64,000 nt of DNA from Psychromonas sp. 14N.309.X.WAT.B.A12 (GCF_030397575.1 NZ_JAPNXS010000008.1:1-64000); one strand, 5' to 3'; shown: positions 9,290 to 18,772, numbered from the stretch's first letter. Translations and numbers: made by a program. Notes: generated by a model not told the origin, from the sequence alone.

Positions 9290-10690
9290 TTAATCAGATA
9301 GATTAAGCTCTTTGAGTTTACGTGTGAGTGTATTACGACCCCAACCCAATAACTTAGCAGCTTCATGTTTTTTACCTTGAGTGTGTTTTAATGCGCTTTG
9401 TAGCATTATTTTTTCAAACTCAGGTAATAGTTGCCCTAAAATATTACTTTCACCATTTTTTAGTTGTGCATCAGCCCATTTCTTTAAGCTTTCTTGCCAA
9501 ATAACTGGCTCGCCTTCTTGTTGAGGTACTTCCTGCTCACTTAACTCTGGAGGTAGGTCACTAATATGCACTTCCTGACCACTAGCCATCACCGTTAACC
9601 ATCGACATATGTTTTCTAATTGACGAACATTACCCGGCCAAGGCAAGTCACTTAAATAGTTAATCGTTGCTTTTGTCAGTTGCTTACTTTCTACAGTTAG
9701 CTCGTTGGCTATGTTTTGTAAAAAGTGGTTGGCTAATAAAGCAATATCTTCACGACGCTCTTTTAACGCAGGTAACTGTAAGCGGATAACATTTAAACGG
9801 TGGAAGAGATCTTCTCGAAAATCGCCACTTTGTACTTTTTTCTCAAGGTTTTGATGAGTTGCTGCAATAATACGTACATCTACTTTAATAGCTTGATGCC
9901 CACCAACACGATAAAACTGTCCATCGGCTAATACACGCAATAGACGTGTTTGCACATCCAATGGCATATCTCCAATTTCATCTAAGAATAGTGTGCCACC
10001 ATCAGCCTGTTCGAAACGACCTTGGCGATTAGCTGCAGCACCTGTAAAAGCACCTTTTTCATGTCCAAATAATTCAGCTTCGATCAGCTCTTTTGGGATC
10101 GCTGCCATATTTAAGGCGATGAAGGTTTCATTCTTTCGAGGGCTATGTTTATGTAAAGCTTGTGCAACCAACTCTTTACCAGTGCCTGATTGACCGTTAA
10201 TTAATACACTCATACTTGAACGAGATAAACGTCCAATTACACGGAAAACTTCTTGCATCGCTGGCGCTTCACCAATGATTTCTGGTGTAGCAATAGGCTG
10301 TGTATTAGGCTTTCTTTGCTGTTTCAGCTCTTTACTATGGTTAAGTGCACGTTTGATTAGATCTGTTGCTTCATGGATATCAAAGGGTTTAGGTAAGTAC
10401 TCAAAGGCACCACTTTGATAAGCATTTACAGCACTGTCTAAGTCTGAATGTGCGGTCATAATAATGATCGGTATCAGCGGGTAACGTTGATGTATTTTTT
10501 GCATCAACTCTAAGCCATCTATGCCAGGCATACGCACGTCAGAAATAATAATCTCTGGTTGTTCAATCAGCAGTTGTTGCCATAAACATTCTGCATCAGG
10601 GAAGCTAGCATGTTCAATATTTTCTGCTTTTAATGTGCGTTCTAATACCCAGCGAATGGCGTGGTCATCATCTACAATCCAAGCGGCCAT
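9290..10690 (-). CDS. glnG: Nitrogen regulator NtrC (sigma-54 activator)
   Basis: A 466-residue response regulator that activates sigma-54 promoters when nitrogen is limiting. A receiver domain (residues 1-115) carries the phospho-acceptor in SDVRMPG (D51). The AAA+ domain shows Walker A GQSGTGKE, the sigma-54 contact loop GAFTGA and a GGTLFLDEIGDMP Walker B. The C-terminal Fis-type helix-turn-helix ends KKHEAAKLLGWGRNTLTRKLKEL. An AAGGAG site precedes the start. It follows its kinase glnL after 34 bases. The sigma-54 promoters upstream of glnA and of the type III synthetase in this same block are its obvious targets. Confidence 0.97.
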   Translation of the reverse strand: MAAWIVDDDHAIRWVLERTLKAENIEHASFPDAECLWQQLLIEQPEIIISDVRMPGIDGLELMQKIHQRYPLIPIIIMTAHSDLDSAVNAYQSGAFEYLPKPFDIHEATDLIKRALNHSKELKQQRKPNTQPIATPEIIGEAPAMQEVFRVIGRLSRSSMSVLINGQSGTGKELVAQALHKHSPRKNETFIALNMAAIPKELIEAELFGHEKGAFTGAAANRQGRFEQADGGTLFLDEIGDMPLDVQTRLLRVLADGQFYRVGGHQAIKVDVRIIAATHQNLEKKVQSGDFREDLFHRLNVIRLQLPALKERREDIALLANHFLQNIANELTVESKQLTKATINYLSDLPWPGNVRQLENICRWLTVMASGQEVHISDLPPELSEQEVPQQEGEPVIWQESLKKWADAQLKNGESNILGQLLPEFEKIMLQSALKHTQGKKHEAAKLLGWGRNTLTRKLKELNLSD

Positions 10691-10724
10691 TATAGCTCCT
10701 TATTTTTTATTATTATATTTAACG

Positions 10725-11786
10725 TTAAATTGGTAAAAACACAGAGAATTCTGTTTTGCCTTTACTACTTTTAAATTCAATTCGTCCATGATGTTGCTTG
10801 ATTAATTCTTGGGCAATGGATAACCCTAAACCTGTACCGTCTTTACGTCCAGTGACCATCGGATAAAAAAGAGTGCTACGGAGGTGCATTGGAATACCAG
10901 GCCCTGTATCTGTTATTTTTATCTCTGTCGCTAAACGCTGTGGTAAACCATTAATGGTTACTTGATGCGCAGTGCGTGTACGTAAAGTAATGGAATGATT
11001 TTCTGGCAGGTCCTGCAATGCTTGTACCGCGTTTTGCACTATGTTCAAAAATGCTTGCTGTAGCTGATCGGGTTGCATTTCAAAATCTGGAATACTCGGA
11101 TCGTAATCAATATTCAGAGTAATATTATCTGGGATATTGAAGCTCACTAGTTTACGTACTTTTTCTAATACCGAATGAATATTATGGATACTTTTAGCGC
11201 CCGGTTTTTGTGGGCCTAGTAATCTGTTTACTAGTGCACTGAGTCGATCTGCTTGTTCAATGATGATTTGCGTGAATTCTTTAAGATCTGGGTTAGGCAG
11301 CTCTGCTTCTAATAATTGTGCTGCTCCACGTAAACCCCCTAATGGGTTCTTAATTTCATGTGCTAAACCACGTACTAGCTCTTGTGCTGCTTTTTGTTGA
11401 TGCTCTTGATAATGTACTTGGCTAATGCGTTTCTGTTGTTCGATACAACGCATTTCTATCAGTATGTATGGTGTGGCTTTAGTGTCAATATAACTCGCAC
11501 TTAAATCGATAAGTAGCGGGCTGCCATCAATTAACAGTGTTGTTTCGTTTTCAGTAAATGAAGATTCTTCTAATAATAGGTTTTCTATCGACTCCGGTGA
11601 AAAGTGAAATTGCTCGGCGATAGCTTTTAAGGTCTGACCATATAATCGCTGTTTACTTTGCGATAGCAATTGCTCACTAGCTGGATTTGCATAGATCAGA
11701 GTTAATGAAGAATCTAAAGCTACAAATGCTGTTTTTGCTTCTTCAAGAAAGGTAGAGATAAGATCGAGACTAGGTTCTTTTTGCAT
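10725..11786 (-). CDS. glnL: Nitrogen sensor kinase NtrB
   Basis: A 353-residue soluble histidine kinase. A PAS domain (about residues 10-110) is followed by the H-box GLAHEIKNPLGGLRGAAQLLEAE (phosphorylated H143) and an ATPase domain with N, G1 (DTGPGIP) and G2 (GTGLGLSIAQELI) boxes. It phosphorylates NtrC, and the PII protein normally switches it to phosphatase mode. No PII gene is in this window. It starts 11 bases after the DUF4124 gene stop, so it is probably translated from the same transcript. Confidence 0.96.
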   Translation of the reverse strand: MQKEPSLDLISTFLEEAKTAFVALDSSLTLIYANPASEQLLSQSKQRLYGQTLKAIAEQFHFSPESIENLLLEESSFTENETTLLIDGSPLLIDLSASYIDTKATPYILIEMRCIEQQKRISQVHYQEHQQKAAQELVRGLAHEIKNPLGGLRGAAQLLEAELPNPDLKEFTQIIIEQADRLSALVNRLLGPQKPGAKSIHNIHSVLEKVRKLVSFNIPDNITLNIDYDPSIPDFEMQPDQLQQAFLNIVQNAVQALQDLPENHSITLRTRTAHQVTINGLPQRLATEIKITDTGPGIPMHLRSTLFYPMVTGRKDGTGLGLSIAQELIKQHHGRIEFKSSKGKTEFSVFLPI

Positions 11787-11797
11787 ATATTGGCAAT

Positions 11798-12340
11798 CTA
11801 CTTAATGGATATACGTTGTAAATGAATCGTAACAATTTGTGTTTTTGCTAGTACTTTTCCATCTTCATCAAGTAAGTGTGCTTGTACTTGGTGTGTGCCT
11901 CGGTCGACATTGAGTGCTCTGATGGTTGGTGACATTTGTGGAGATCCTAATGCTTGTCCATCTAAATATAATTGTAGCAACTGTGTGCTTTCTTTTTCTG
12001 GTGTTGTTTTGACATTAATTTCCAATGTGCCTTCATTGCTGCGAATAGCAGTATCATCTTGTGGATAAACAATTTCGGCCTGGTATTGAACTGCTGCTTT
12101 TTTATCTTTACCTGTTTCTTGTTTATTTTTGTTGGCAGGATTTACTGTGCGAGTATCAATAGGGTCTTGATTGGAAACAAGGTTTTTATTTTCAACTGTT
12201 ATTTGTGGTGTTCCTGGAGGAGCGGTATCTGCAAAATGTGTTTTGCCTTGGCTGTCCACCCAACGGTATATTTTTGTTTCAGCAAAGGAAAGCGTGGAAT
12301 AGGTGCAAAGTAATAATGTTAAAAATGTAGTTAATTTCAT
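11798..12340 (-). CDS. DUF4124-domain periplasmic protein
   Basis: A 180-residue protein with a signal peptide (MKLTTFLTLLLCTYSTLSFAE). The short DUF4124 module KIYRWVDSQGKTHFADTAPPG follows at residues 23-45, then a charged linker and a C-terminal beta-rich segment resembling an immunoglobulin-like fold. No biochemical role is known for DUF4124 proteins. It is the first gene of a unit continuing with glnL and glnG, so it may be expressed with nitrogen control. A functional link to nitrogen sensing is inference from position only. An AAGG site precedes the ATG. Confidence 0.8.
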   Translation of the reverse strand: MKLTTFLTLLLCTYSTLSFAETKIYRWVDSQGKTHFADTAPPGTPQITVENKNLVSNQDPIDTRTVNPANKNKQETGKDKKAAVQYQAEIVYPQDDTAIRSNEGTLEINVKTTPEKESTQLLQLYLDGQALGSPQMSPTIRALNVDRGTHQVQAHLLDEDGKVLAKTQIVTIHLQRISIK

Positions 12341-12521
12341 AATCTAAACCTTAATAGTAAATACTTGATTGTCGAATAGCTAAAGGATTAAGACAATAAA
12401 AAAATTTACTGTAAACGAGGTTATTCTATAAATGTTAACCTTTGCTCATATAATGAGGTTATTCAATGTAACAGTGGTCTGCATTTTCTATTGATAATTT
12501 TGCTTAGTTTTTATATGAAAA

Positions 12522-12557
12522 CGTTAAAATAAAAGGAGTGAGCAACAGCCCACTCCT
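12522..12557 (-). terminator. Terminator of the type III glutamine synthetase gene
   Basis: Read on the minus strand, AGGAGTG pairs with CACTCCT (12551-12557 with 12534-12540) around a ten-base loop, followed by a run rich in T. It lies 19 bases after the gene stop. It separates the synthetase from the DUF4124-glnL-glnG unit. Confidence 0.85.
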
Positions 12558-12575
12558 GATTCGGCTTTGTTACTA

Positions 12576-14747
12576 TTATTTAATAAATAACATTTCAGAG
12601 TATTTAGGCAATGGCCATAACTCATCAGCAACAAGTAGCTCAAGTGCATCAGCGTGCTCACGTGCTTCACCCATAAGAGGACAAAGAACGTCTGCACTAT
12701 GGCGCATATGTGCTTCTGCATCAGCAAAATCATGCTTAGCAACTTCAGTATCAATCTTAGTGATTGCAGCTAATAGACCATTTACATGTTCAGCAACTTG
12801 CTTAGTAATGCTTGAATCTAATTCAATACCTAAGTCTTGTGTTGATGTAGCAGCTAGGCTTAGCTCTGATAAGTAAGCAATTGCTGCTGGGTAGATTTTA
12901 GTTTTAGCAATATCACTTACTAATTTAGCTTCAACTTCAATCGCTAGATTGTATTGTTCAGCATAAACTTCGTAACGGCTTTCTAGTTCAACCGGTGTTA
13001 GTACACCCGTGTTTTGGAATAGATCAATCACTTCTTGTGATTTGAATGCAGGTAAAGCATCTGCCGTTGTTGGGATATTTTTAAGACCACGTTCTTCAAC
13101 TGCGGCTTTATGCCATTCCTCTGAGTAACCGTCACCACCGAATACAGCGTTGCCGTGTAGTTCCATTAACTCTTTCAGTACAGTAATAACTGCGGCTGTT
13201 TGATCTTCAGTTTTTAAAGCAGCTTCTAGTTTTTCTGCAATCCAGTTTAATGAATCAGCAAGCATTGTGTTCATTGCAACTAATGGACCTGATACAGATT
13301 GCTCAGAACCTACAGCACGGAACTCAAAACGGTTACCTGTGAATGCAAATGGAGACGTACGGTTACGGTCACCTGGATCACGGTCAAAGTTAAGAATTTG
13401 CGAAAGACCTAGGTCCATCTCGCCGCCTTGAGTACAAGTTGTTAATTTACCTGTTTTGATTTCATCAAATACTTTTTCTAATTGGTCACCTAGGTAAACA
13501 GAAAGGATTGCTGGTGGCGCTTCATTAGCACCTAAACGATGGTCATTACCAGCAGAAGCGATAACTGCACGTAATAATGGACCGTATTTGTGTACACCAC
13601 GAATTACCGCACCACAGAATAATAGGAACTGTAGGTTTTTATGTGGTGTTTTACCTGGATCAAGTAAGTTACCTTGTGTGCTGTTACCAACAGACCAGTT
13701 AACATGTTTACCTGAACCATTTACGCCTGCGAATGGTTTTTCATGCAATAGACATAGGAAGCCGTGCTCTTTAGCCGTTTGCTTCATCATTGTCATTAAC
13801 AATTGTTGTTGGTCTGCACCTACGTTTGCTGCACCGTAGTAAGGAGCAATTTCAAATTGCCCTGGAGCAACTTCGTTATGGTGAGTTTTAGCTGGGATAC
13901 CTAGCTTGTATAGTTTGTCTTCAAAATCTTGCATGAACACTTGAACACGTGCAGGGATTGCACCGAAGTAGTGATCATCAAATTGTTGACCTTTAGCTGG
14001 TGCTGCACCAAATAAAGTACGGCCAGCTAATAGTAAGTCTGGACGTGCATTAGCAAAGTTTTCATCAACTAAGAAGTACTCTTGCTCTGGACCACAGCTT
14101 GAGTTTAATGTAGCAACTTCTGTCTCGCCCATTAATTTAAGTACTTTCTGTGCTGCTGTATCCATTGCTGAATTAGAGCGTAATAGCGGGATTTTTTTAT
14201 CTAGTGCTTCACCAGTCCAAGACATGAATACACTTGGGATCATTAATGTTGCGCCATTCGCTGTTTGTTGGATATAAGCAGGGCTCGTTGGATCCCATGC
14301 AGTATAACCACGTGCAGCGTTAGTCATACGTAGGCTACCGTTAGGGAAAGAAGAACCATCTGGTTCACCTTTAATTAATAGGCTACCTGTAAATTCGTTA
14401 ATAGCATTACCTTCAGAGTTAGTCAGGATGAATGCATCATGTTTTTCAGCAGTAATGTTAGTCATTGGGTAGAAAACATGAGAGAAGAACTTAGCACCTT
14501 TAGATAGCGCCCAGTCTTTCATTGCTGCAGCAATAATATCAGCTGTTGCTTTATCTAAAGCAACACCTGTTTGAACTGTTTTCTTGATCGCTTTAAATGC
14601 ATTTTTTGATACCGCTTCTTCCATCTTAGCTAGATTAAAAACATCAGTAGCCCAGATTTGATTTAGTGGCTCAGTTTGAGCGACCTCTTTTGGTGCACGG
14701 TTAGTAATTTGTTCAATTGCTTGTAGGCGGACTTGGTTTCCACTCAT
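12576..14747 (-). CDS. glnN: Glutamine synthetase type III (GSIII)
   Basis: A 723-residue glutamine synthetase of the large type III class, which makes glutamine from glutamate, ammonia and ATP as a dodecamer. Key stretches are SSCGPEQEYFLVD (metal-binding Glu), KTHHNEVAPGQFEIAPYYG, GVNGSGKHVNWS and RTSPFAFTGNRFEFRAVGS. The length and the long C-terminal helical domain distinguish it from the 470-residue type I enzyme encoded next door. I see no type I adenylylation-loop tyrosine motif. An AGGAG site precedes the start. It lies between glnA and glnLG, with its own sigma-54-like promoter and terminator. The symbol glnN follows usual practice for type III enzymes. Confidence 0.93.
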   Translation of the reverse strand: MSGNQVRLQAIEQITNRAPKEVAQTEPLNQIWATDVFNLAKMEEAVSKNAFKAIKKTVQTGVALDKATADIIAAAMKDWALSKGAKFFSHVFYPMTNITAEKHDAFILTNSEGNAINEFTGSLLIKGEPDGSSFPNGSLRMTNAARGYTAWDPTSPAYIQQTANGATLMIPSVFMSWTGEALDKKIPLLRSNSAMDTAAQKVLKLMGETEVATLNSSCGPEQEYFLVDENFANARPDLLLAGRTLFGAAPAKGQQFDDHYFGAIPARVQVFMQDFEDKLYKLGIPAKTHHNEVAPGQFEIAPYYGAANVGADQQQLLMTMMKQTAKEHGFLCLLHEKPFAGVNGSGKHVNWSVGNSTQGNLLDPGKTPHKNLQFLLFCGAVIRGVHKYGPLLRAVIASAGNDHRLGANEAPPAILSVYLGDQLEKVFDEIKTGKLTTCTQGGEMDLGLSQILNFDRDPGDRNRTSPFAFTGNRFEFRAVGSEQSVSGPLVAMNTMLADSLNWIAEKLEAALKTEDQTAAVITVLKELMELHGNAVFGGDGYSEEWHKAAVEERGLKNIPTTADALPAFKSQEVIDLFQNTGVLTPVELESRYEVYAEQYNLAIEVEAKLVSDIAKTKIYPAAIAYLSELSLAATSTQDLGIELDSSITKQVAEHVNGLLAAITKIDTEVAKHDFADAEAHMRHSADVLCPLMGEAREHADALELLVADELWPLPKYSEMLFIK

Positions 14748-14846
14748 GTAATGCTCCTTGCTGATATTAATAGCGCTATTGTTATTTGTGATAACTATTA
14801 TTAGATACTAAAATATGAAGTTATGACAACTAGATAACAAGAATTT

Positions 14847-14863
14847 AGCAAGAAGTAAGCCAG
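14847..14863 (-). promoter_or_regulatory. Sigma-54 promoter for the type III glutamine synthetase
   Basis: On the minus strand the sequence reads CTGGCTTACTTCTTGCT, matching the sigma-54 consensus TGGCAC-N5-TTGCW at the essential GG and GC with exactly ten bases between them. A transcript would start near 14836, giving a leader of about 90 bases before the ATG at 14747. I did not find a clear NtrC site in the short stretch upstream, which runs into the glnA terminator and coding region. Confidence 0.7.
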
Positions 14864-14897
14864 TTTTGTTTTTACAGGGATATTTGTAGATGAAAAC

Positions 14898-14926
14898 AAA
14901 AAAGGACCGCAAGAAGCAGTCCTTTT
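14898..14926 (-). terminator. glnA terminator
   Basis: Inverted repeat AAAAGGAC(C)GC / GC(A)GTCCTTTT with a five-base loop, lying 22 bases after the glnA stop. On the minus strand it ends in a T run (TCCTTTTTTG). It isolates glnA from the downstream type III synthetase, which has its own promoter. Confidence 0.88.
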
Positions 14927-14947
14927 AAATTTAAAAAGAGAGAAGGA

Positions 14948-16366
14948 TTATACGCTGTAGTATAGGTCAAACTCTTTTGGATGTGTTGCTTGTGAAACAG
15001 CTTCACATTCAGCAGTTTTTAGCTCAATAAATGCATCAATTGCTTCGTTTGAGAACACGCCGCCTTCCGTCAAGAAGTCACGGTCAGCATCTAGTGCTGC
15101 TAGTGCTTCTTCGAAAGAAACCGCTACTTGCGGGATTGCATCAGCTTCTTCTTTTGGTAGGTCGTATAAATCTTTATCTAAAGAGTCGCCAGGGTGGATT
15201 TTGTTTTTAATACCGTCAAGGCCAGCCATTAACATCGCAGAAAAACCTAGGTAAGGGTTCATTGTTGGGTCTGGGAAACGTACTTCAATACGTGCTGCAC
15301 GTGCTGTTGGTACGATTGGAATACGGATAGATGCAGAACGGTTACCCGCTGAGTAAGCTAACATTACAGGTGCTTCAAAGCCTGGGATAAGACGTTTGTA
15401 AGAGTTAGTTGATGCATTAGTAAATGCATTAATTGCTTTCGCATGCTTAATGATACCGCCAATGTAGTAAAGCGCTAATTCGGATAAGCCGCCGTAACCA
15501 TCTCCAGAGAATAAGTTAACGCCATCTTTACCTAATGATTGGTGACAGTGGTTACCAGAACCGTTATCGCCAACTAATGGCTTAGGCATAAACGTTGCTG
15601 TTTGGCCGTATGCGTGTGCCACGTTATGTACAACGTACTTGTAGATTTGAATCTCATCGGCTTTTTCAACCATAGTGTTAAAGCGACAAGCGATCTCATT
15701 CTGACCCGCCGTTGCTACTTCATGGTGGTGAGCTTCAACTACTAAGCCCATCTCTTCCATGATTAAACACATAGCTGAACGTGTATTTTGTGAAGAATCA
15801 ACAGGTGCTACAGGGAAGTAACCACCTTTGATGCCCGGGCGGTGACCTGTGTTACCGTCTTCATAAGATGTACCTGAGTTCCATGCTGCTTCTTTTGCAT
15901 CGATTGAGTAGAAAGCACCAGCAATACTGTTACCGTATTTCACGTCATCAAATAGGAAAAATTCTGGTTCTGGGCCAAATAATACTGTGTCTGCAATACC
16001 TGTAGAGCGCATGTATGCTTCAGCACGCTTAGCAACTGAACGAGGGTCGCGGTCGTAGCCTTGCATGGTTTTTGGTTCTAATACGTCACAACGTAAATTA
16101 AGTGTTACATCGTCTGTAAATGGGTCTAGTACCGCTGTTGAAGGTACTGGCATTAGCACCATGTCAGAGTCTTGAATGCCTTTCCAACCTGCAATTGAAG
16201 AACCATCAAACATCTTACCTTCTTCGAAGAAGTCTTCCGTTACTTGATGGTGTGGGATCGATACGTGTTGCTCTTTACCATGAGTATCAGTAAAGCGTAA
16301 ATCAACGAATTTTACATCTTGCTCTTGGATTAAAGCTAAAACGTCTTGGATTGTTTGTACAGACAT
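14948..16366 (-). CDS. glnA: Glutamine synthetase type I
   Basis: A 472-residue GSI, the main ammonia-assimilating enzyme. Recognisable parts are the N-terminal [20 protein letters not shown], the catalytic [29 protein letters not shown], and [11 protein letters not shown]. The adenylylation loop [15 protein letters not shown] has Tyr at about residue 401, so control by the GlnE adenylyltransferase is expected. The ATG at 16366 follows a TGAGGT site and matches the family start; the longer frame to 16381 is rejected. It is divergent from typA, the same neighbour as in E. coli. Upstream lie a sigma-54 promoter and paired NtrC-type sites. Confidence 0.97.
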   Translation of the reverse strand: MSVQTIQDVLALIQEQDVKFVDLRFTDTHGKEQHVSIPHHQVTEDFFEEGKMFDGSSIAGWKGIQDSDMVLMPVPSTAVLDPFTDDVTLNLRCDVLEPKTMQGYDRDPRSVAKRAEAYMRSTGIADTVLFGPEPEFFLFDDVKYGNSIAGAFYSIDAKEAAWNSGTSYEDGNTGHRPGIKGGYFPVAPVDSSQNTRSAMCLIMEEMGLVVEAHHHEVATAGQNEIACRFNTMVEKADEIQIYKYVVHNVAHAYGQTATFMPKPLVGDNGSGNHCHQSLGKDGVNLFSGDGYGGLSELALYYIGGIIKHAKAINAFTNASTNSYKRLIPGFEAPVMLAYSAGNRSASIRIPIVPTARAARIEVRFPDPTMNPYLGFSAMLMAGLDGIKNKIHPGDSLDKDLYDLPKEEADAIPQVAVSFEEALAALDADRDFLTEGGVFSNEAIDAFIELKTAECEAVSQATHPKEFDLYYSV

Positions 16367-16470
16367 GTTGTAGAACCTCATTTGACATCGGAAATGTTAT
16401 GAATTGAAAATTATATTTCTTGATAAAGAAATAAGAATTTATCGACTTTCTAAACTTATATATATCATGT

Positions 16471-16487
16471 TGCTTAAAATATGCCAA
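16471..16487 (-). promoter_or_regulatory. Sigma-54 promoter for glnA
   Basis: On the minus strand TTGGCATATTTTAAGCA carries the GG (-24) and GC (-12) elements separated by exactly ten bases, as in E. coli glnAp2. Predicted transcription start is near 16460, about 94 bases upstream of the glnA ATG. Confidence 0.75.
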
Positions 16488-16550
16488 CTCGATTGTCCCC
16501 ATCAAGCTTGACGGTTGGCACCATAAAAAAGGGTGATTTAGCGCTTTTTT

Positions 16551-16587
16551 GAACTTATTTGGTGCGTTTGTGCACTTATTTGGTGCA
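16551..16587. promoter_or_regulatory. Two NtrC-type enhancer sites upstream of glnA
   Basis: Site one, TGCACTTATTTGGTGCA (16571-16587), has the NtrC dyad GCAC-N7-GTGC. Site two, GAACTTATTTGGTGC (16551-16565), keeps one perfect half. They share the 13-mer ACTTATTTGGTGC repeated at 21 bases, two helical turns, which would place two dimers on one DNA face. Relative to the predicted glnA start they are centred near -119 and -98, where enhancers for sigma-54 promoters usually lie. Confidence 0.78.
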
Positions 16588-16690
16588 TTAGTGTTTTAGT
16601 GTGATAATTACGCTGCTTTATTTCGGTGTTTTATCCATTTTAACTATCTGTGACAGACTTAAAACTTTCTATTTTTGAAATTATGTTTAC

Positions 16691-16704
16691 AATGTGCGCA
16701 CATT
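16691..16704. promoter_or_regulatory. Perfect 14-base palindrome upstream of typA
   Basis: AATGTGCGCACATT is a perfect palindrome in the glnA-typA intergenic region, overlapping a TACAAT box (16688-16693) that could be a typA -10 element. A position over a promoter suits an operator, but I cannot name a regulator. Confidence 0.4.
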
Positions 16705-16746
16705 TGGCTAGAACACTTCCTGTGCTTTTATTGCCTAATTCTTTTT

Positions 16747-16794
16747 ATACCAATTAAATAAAAGTAGATCCGTCTACTTTTATCTAATTGGTAT
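16747..16794. repeat. 48-base inverted repeat (hairpin) in the typA leader
   Basis: Two 24-base arms pair almost perfectly (16747-16770 with 16771-16794), starting ATACCAATTA and ending TAATTGGTAT. The only internal mismatch would be a G-U or A-C type pair. The arms end in a run of T. Marine gammaproteobacteria often carry intergenic hairpins with such ATACCAAT/ATTGGTAT tips, so it may be a dispersed repeat; only this copy was seen. It could also act as a terminator or RNA structure ahead of typA, 32 bases before its start. Confidence 0.65.
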
Positions 16795-16825
16795 TTTTAA
16801 TAGTAAGTTATTTTTGAGGCGCATC

Positions 16826-18649
16826 ATGTCGTTAGATAAATTAAGAAATATTGCCATCATTGCTCACGTTGACCATGGTAAAACAACATTGGTTGATAAA
16901 CTGTTAGAGCAGTCTGGTACATTAGATTCACGCGGTGGTTCTGAAGAACGTGTAATGGACTCTAACGATCTTGAAAAAGAACGTGGTATTACCATCCTTG
17001 CAAAAAACACTGCAATTGTATGGAATGATTACCATATCAATATCGTAGATACACCTGGACATGCTGATTTCGGTGGTGAAGTAGAGCGTATTCTATCTAT
17101 GGTAGATAGTGTTTGTCTTATTGTTGATGCGGTTGATGGTCCAATGCCACAAACTCGCTTCGTAACACAAAAAGCATTCGCACATGGCCTTAAGCCAATT
17201 GTTGTTATTAACAAAATTGATAAGCCTGGTGCACGTCCTGAGTGGGTAATGGATCAAGTATTTGATTTGTTCGATAACTTGGGTGCAACTGATGACCAGT
17301 TAGACTTCCAAGTTGTTTATGCTTCTGCATTAAACGGTTGGGCAAGTATTGAGATGGACGAGCAAAAAGATGACATGGAAGACTTATTCCAAACTATCGT
17401 TGATACTGTTGCGCCACCTGAAGCGGATCGCGAAGGCGATTTCCAAATGCAAATTTCTCAACTTGATTACAACTCTTACGTTGGTGTAATCGGTGTTGGC
17501 CGTATTACACGTGGTAACGTTAAAGTTAATCAACAAGTTACTATTGTTGGTGCTGACGGTAAAGAACGTAAAGGTAAAGTTGGCCAAGTATTAGGTTACT
17601 TAGGTCTTGAGCGTCATGATGTTGAAGTCGCAGAAGCGGGTGACATTATTGCAATCAGTGGTTTAGGCGAGCTTAAAATTTCTGACACTATCTGTGCTCA
17701 AACAAACGTTGAAGCATTACCACCGTTAACAGTTGATGAACCAACGGTAACAATGACATTCCAAGTAAATACATCTCCATTCTGTGGTAAAGAAGGTAAA
17801 TACGTTACTTCACGTAATATCTTAGATCGTCTACACAAAGAGCTAGTACATAACGTAGCACTTAAAGTAGAAGAAACAGAAGATCCTGATAAATTTAAAG
17901 TATCAGGACGTGGTGAACTACATTTAGGTATCTTAATCGAGAACATGCGTCGTGAAGGTTATGAGCTAGCAGTATCTCGTCCTGAAGTTATCGAAAAGGT
18001 GATTGACGGCCAGTTACATGAGCCAATGGAAACATTGACAATTGACTGTGAAGAAGAGCATCAAGGTTCTATCATGGAACAATTAGGTATCCGTAAAGCG
18101 GAACTAACTAATATGATTCCAGATGGTAAAGGACGTGTTCGTTTAGACTTTATGATTCCAAGTCGTGGTTTAATCGGTTTCCAAACTGAGTTTATGACAA
18201 TCACTTCTGGTTCTGGTCTTCTATACCATAGCTTTGATCACTACGGTCCTCATAAAGGCGGTACTATTGGTCAACGTCAAAATGGTGTATTGATCTCAAA
18301 TCAAGCAGGTAAAGCGGTTACTTACTCATTATTCTTCTTACAAGATCGTGGTCGCCTATTCTTAGGTCACGGTACTGAAGTATATGAAGGTCAAATTATC
18401 GGTATTCATAACCGTGCTAACGATTTAACAGTAAACTGTGTGAAAGGTAAGCAACTTACTAACGTACGTGCATCAGGAACAGATGAAGCACAAACGTTGT
18501 CACCAGAAATCAAACTAACACTTGAGCAAGCGTTAGAGTTTATTGATGTTGATGAATTAGTAGAAGTAACACCTGAAAGCATTCGTATTCGTAAGAAACT
18601 ACTTACAGAGAACGAACGTAAACGTGCTGCTCGTCCAGCTAAAGGTTAA
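16826..18649 (+). CDS. typA: TypA/BipA ribosome-associated GTPase
   Basis: A 607-residue translational GTPase related to EF-G and LepA that binds ribosomes and supports growth in the cold and under stress. G motifs are clear: [20 protein letters not shown] and NKIDKPGA. Domains II, III and V follow, and the BipA-specific C-terminal domain includes [23 protein letters not shown]. The ATG at 16826 has GAGG seven bases upstream; the track frame from TTG 16814 is not needed. It is divergent from glnA, as in many gammaproteobacteria. Confidence 0.97.
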   Translation: MSLDKLRNIAIIAHVDHGKTTLVDKLLEQSGTLDSRGGSEERVMDSNDLEKERGITILAKNTAIVWNDYHINIVDTPGHADFGGEVERILSMVDSVCLIVDAVDGPMPQTRFVTQKAFAHGLKPIVVINKIDKPGARPEWVMDQVFDLFDNLGATDDQLDFQVVYASALNGWASIEMDEQKDDMEDLFQTIVDTVAPPEADREGDFQMQISQLDYNSYVGVIGVGRITRGNVKVNQQVTIVGADGKERKGKVGQVLGYLGLERHDVEVAEAGDIIAISGLGELKISDTICAQTNVEALPPLTVDEPTVTMTFQVNTSPFCGKEGKYVTSRNILDRLHKELVHNVALKVEETEDPDKFKVSGRGELHLGILIENMRREGYELAVSRPEVIEKVIDGQLHEPMETLTIDCEEEHQGSIMEQLGIRKAELTNMIPDGKGRVRLDFMIPSRGLIGFQTEFMTITSGSGLLYHSFDHYGPHKGGTIGQRQNGVLISNQAGKAVTYSLFFLQDRGRLFLGHGTEVYEGQIIGIHNRANDLTVNCVKGKQLTNVRASGTDEAQTLSPEIKLTLEQALEFIDVDELVEVTPESIRIRKKLLTENERKRAARPAKG

Positions 18650-18682
18650 TTCGTTTACATAAACGCTTAACTTGTTACTATG

Positions 18683-18711
18683 AGGCCTTACGATTGTAAG
18701 GCCTTTTTTTT
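18683..18711 (+). terminator. typA terminator
   Basis: Perfect nine-base stem AGGCCTTAC/GTAAGGCCT with a GATT loop followed by seven T residues, starting 34 bases after the typA stop. Confidence 0.94.
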
Positions 18712-18772
18712 ATGTTAAATTTAGTGCTAGCCATTTAATGGCTAACATTCATTGATGATGCTGAGGAGTATT

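Noticed and set aside
12341-12525. Sigma-54 promoter ahead of the DUF4124-glnL-glnG unit
   Set aside because: No GG-N10-GC arrangement was found on the minus strand in this interval.
12538-12876. A 112-codon plus-strand frame over the end of the type III synthetase
   Set aside because: It overlaps a strongly conserved coding region and a terminator, and has no family resemblance.
16515-16536. A third NtrC site or a plus-strand sigma-54 promoter at TTGGCACC
   Set aside because: The opposite GTGC half is at the wrong distance, and GC is not found ten bases after GG, so neither motif is complete.
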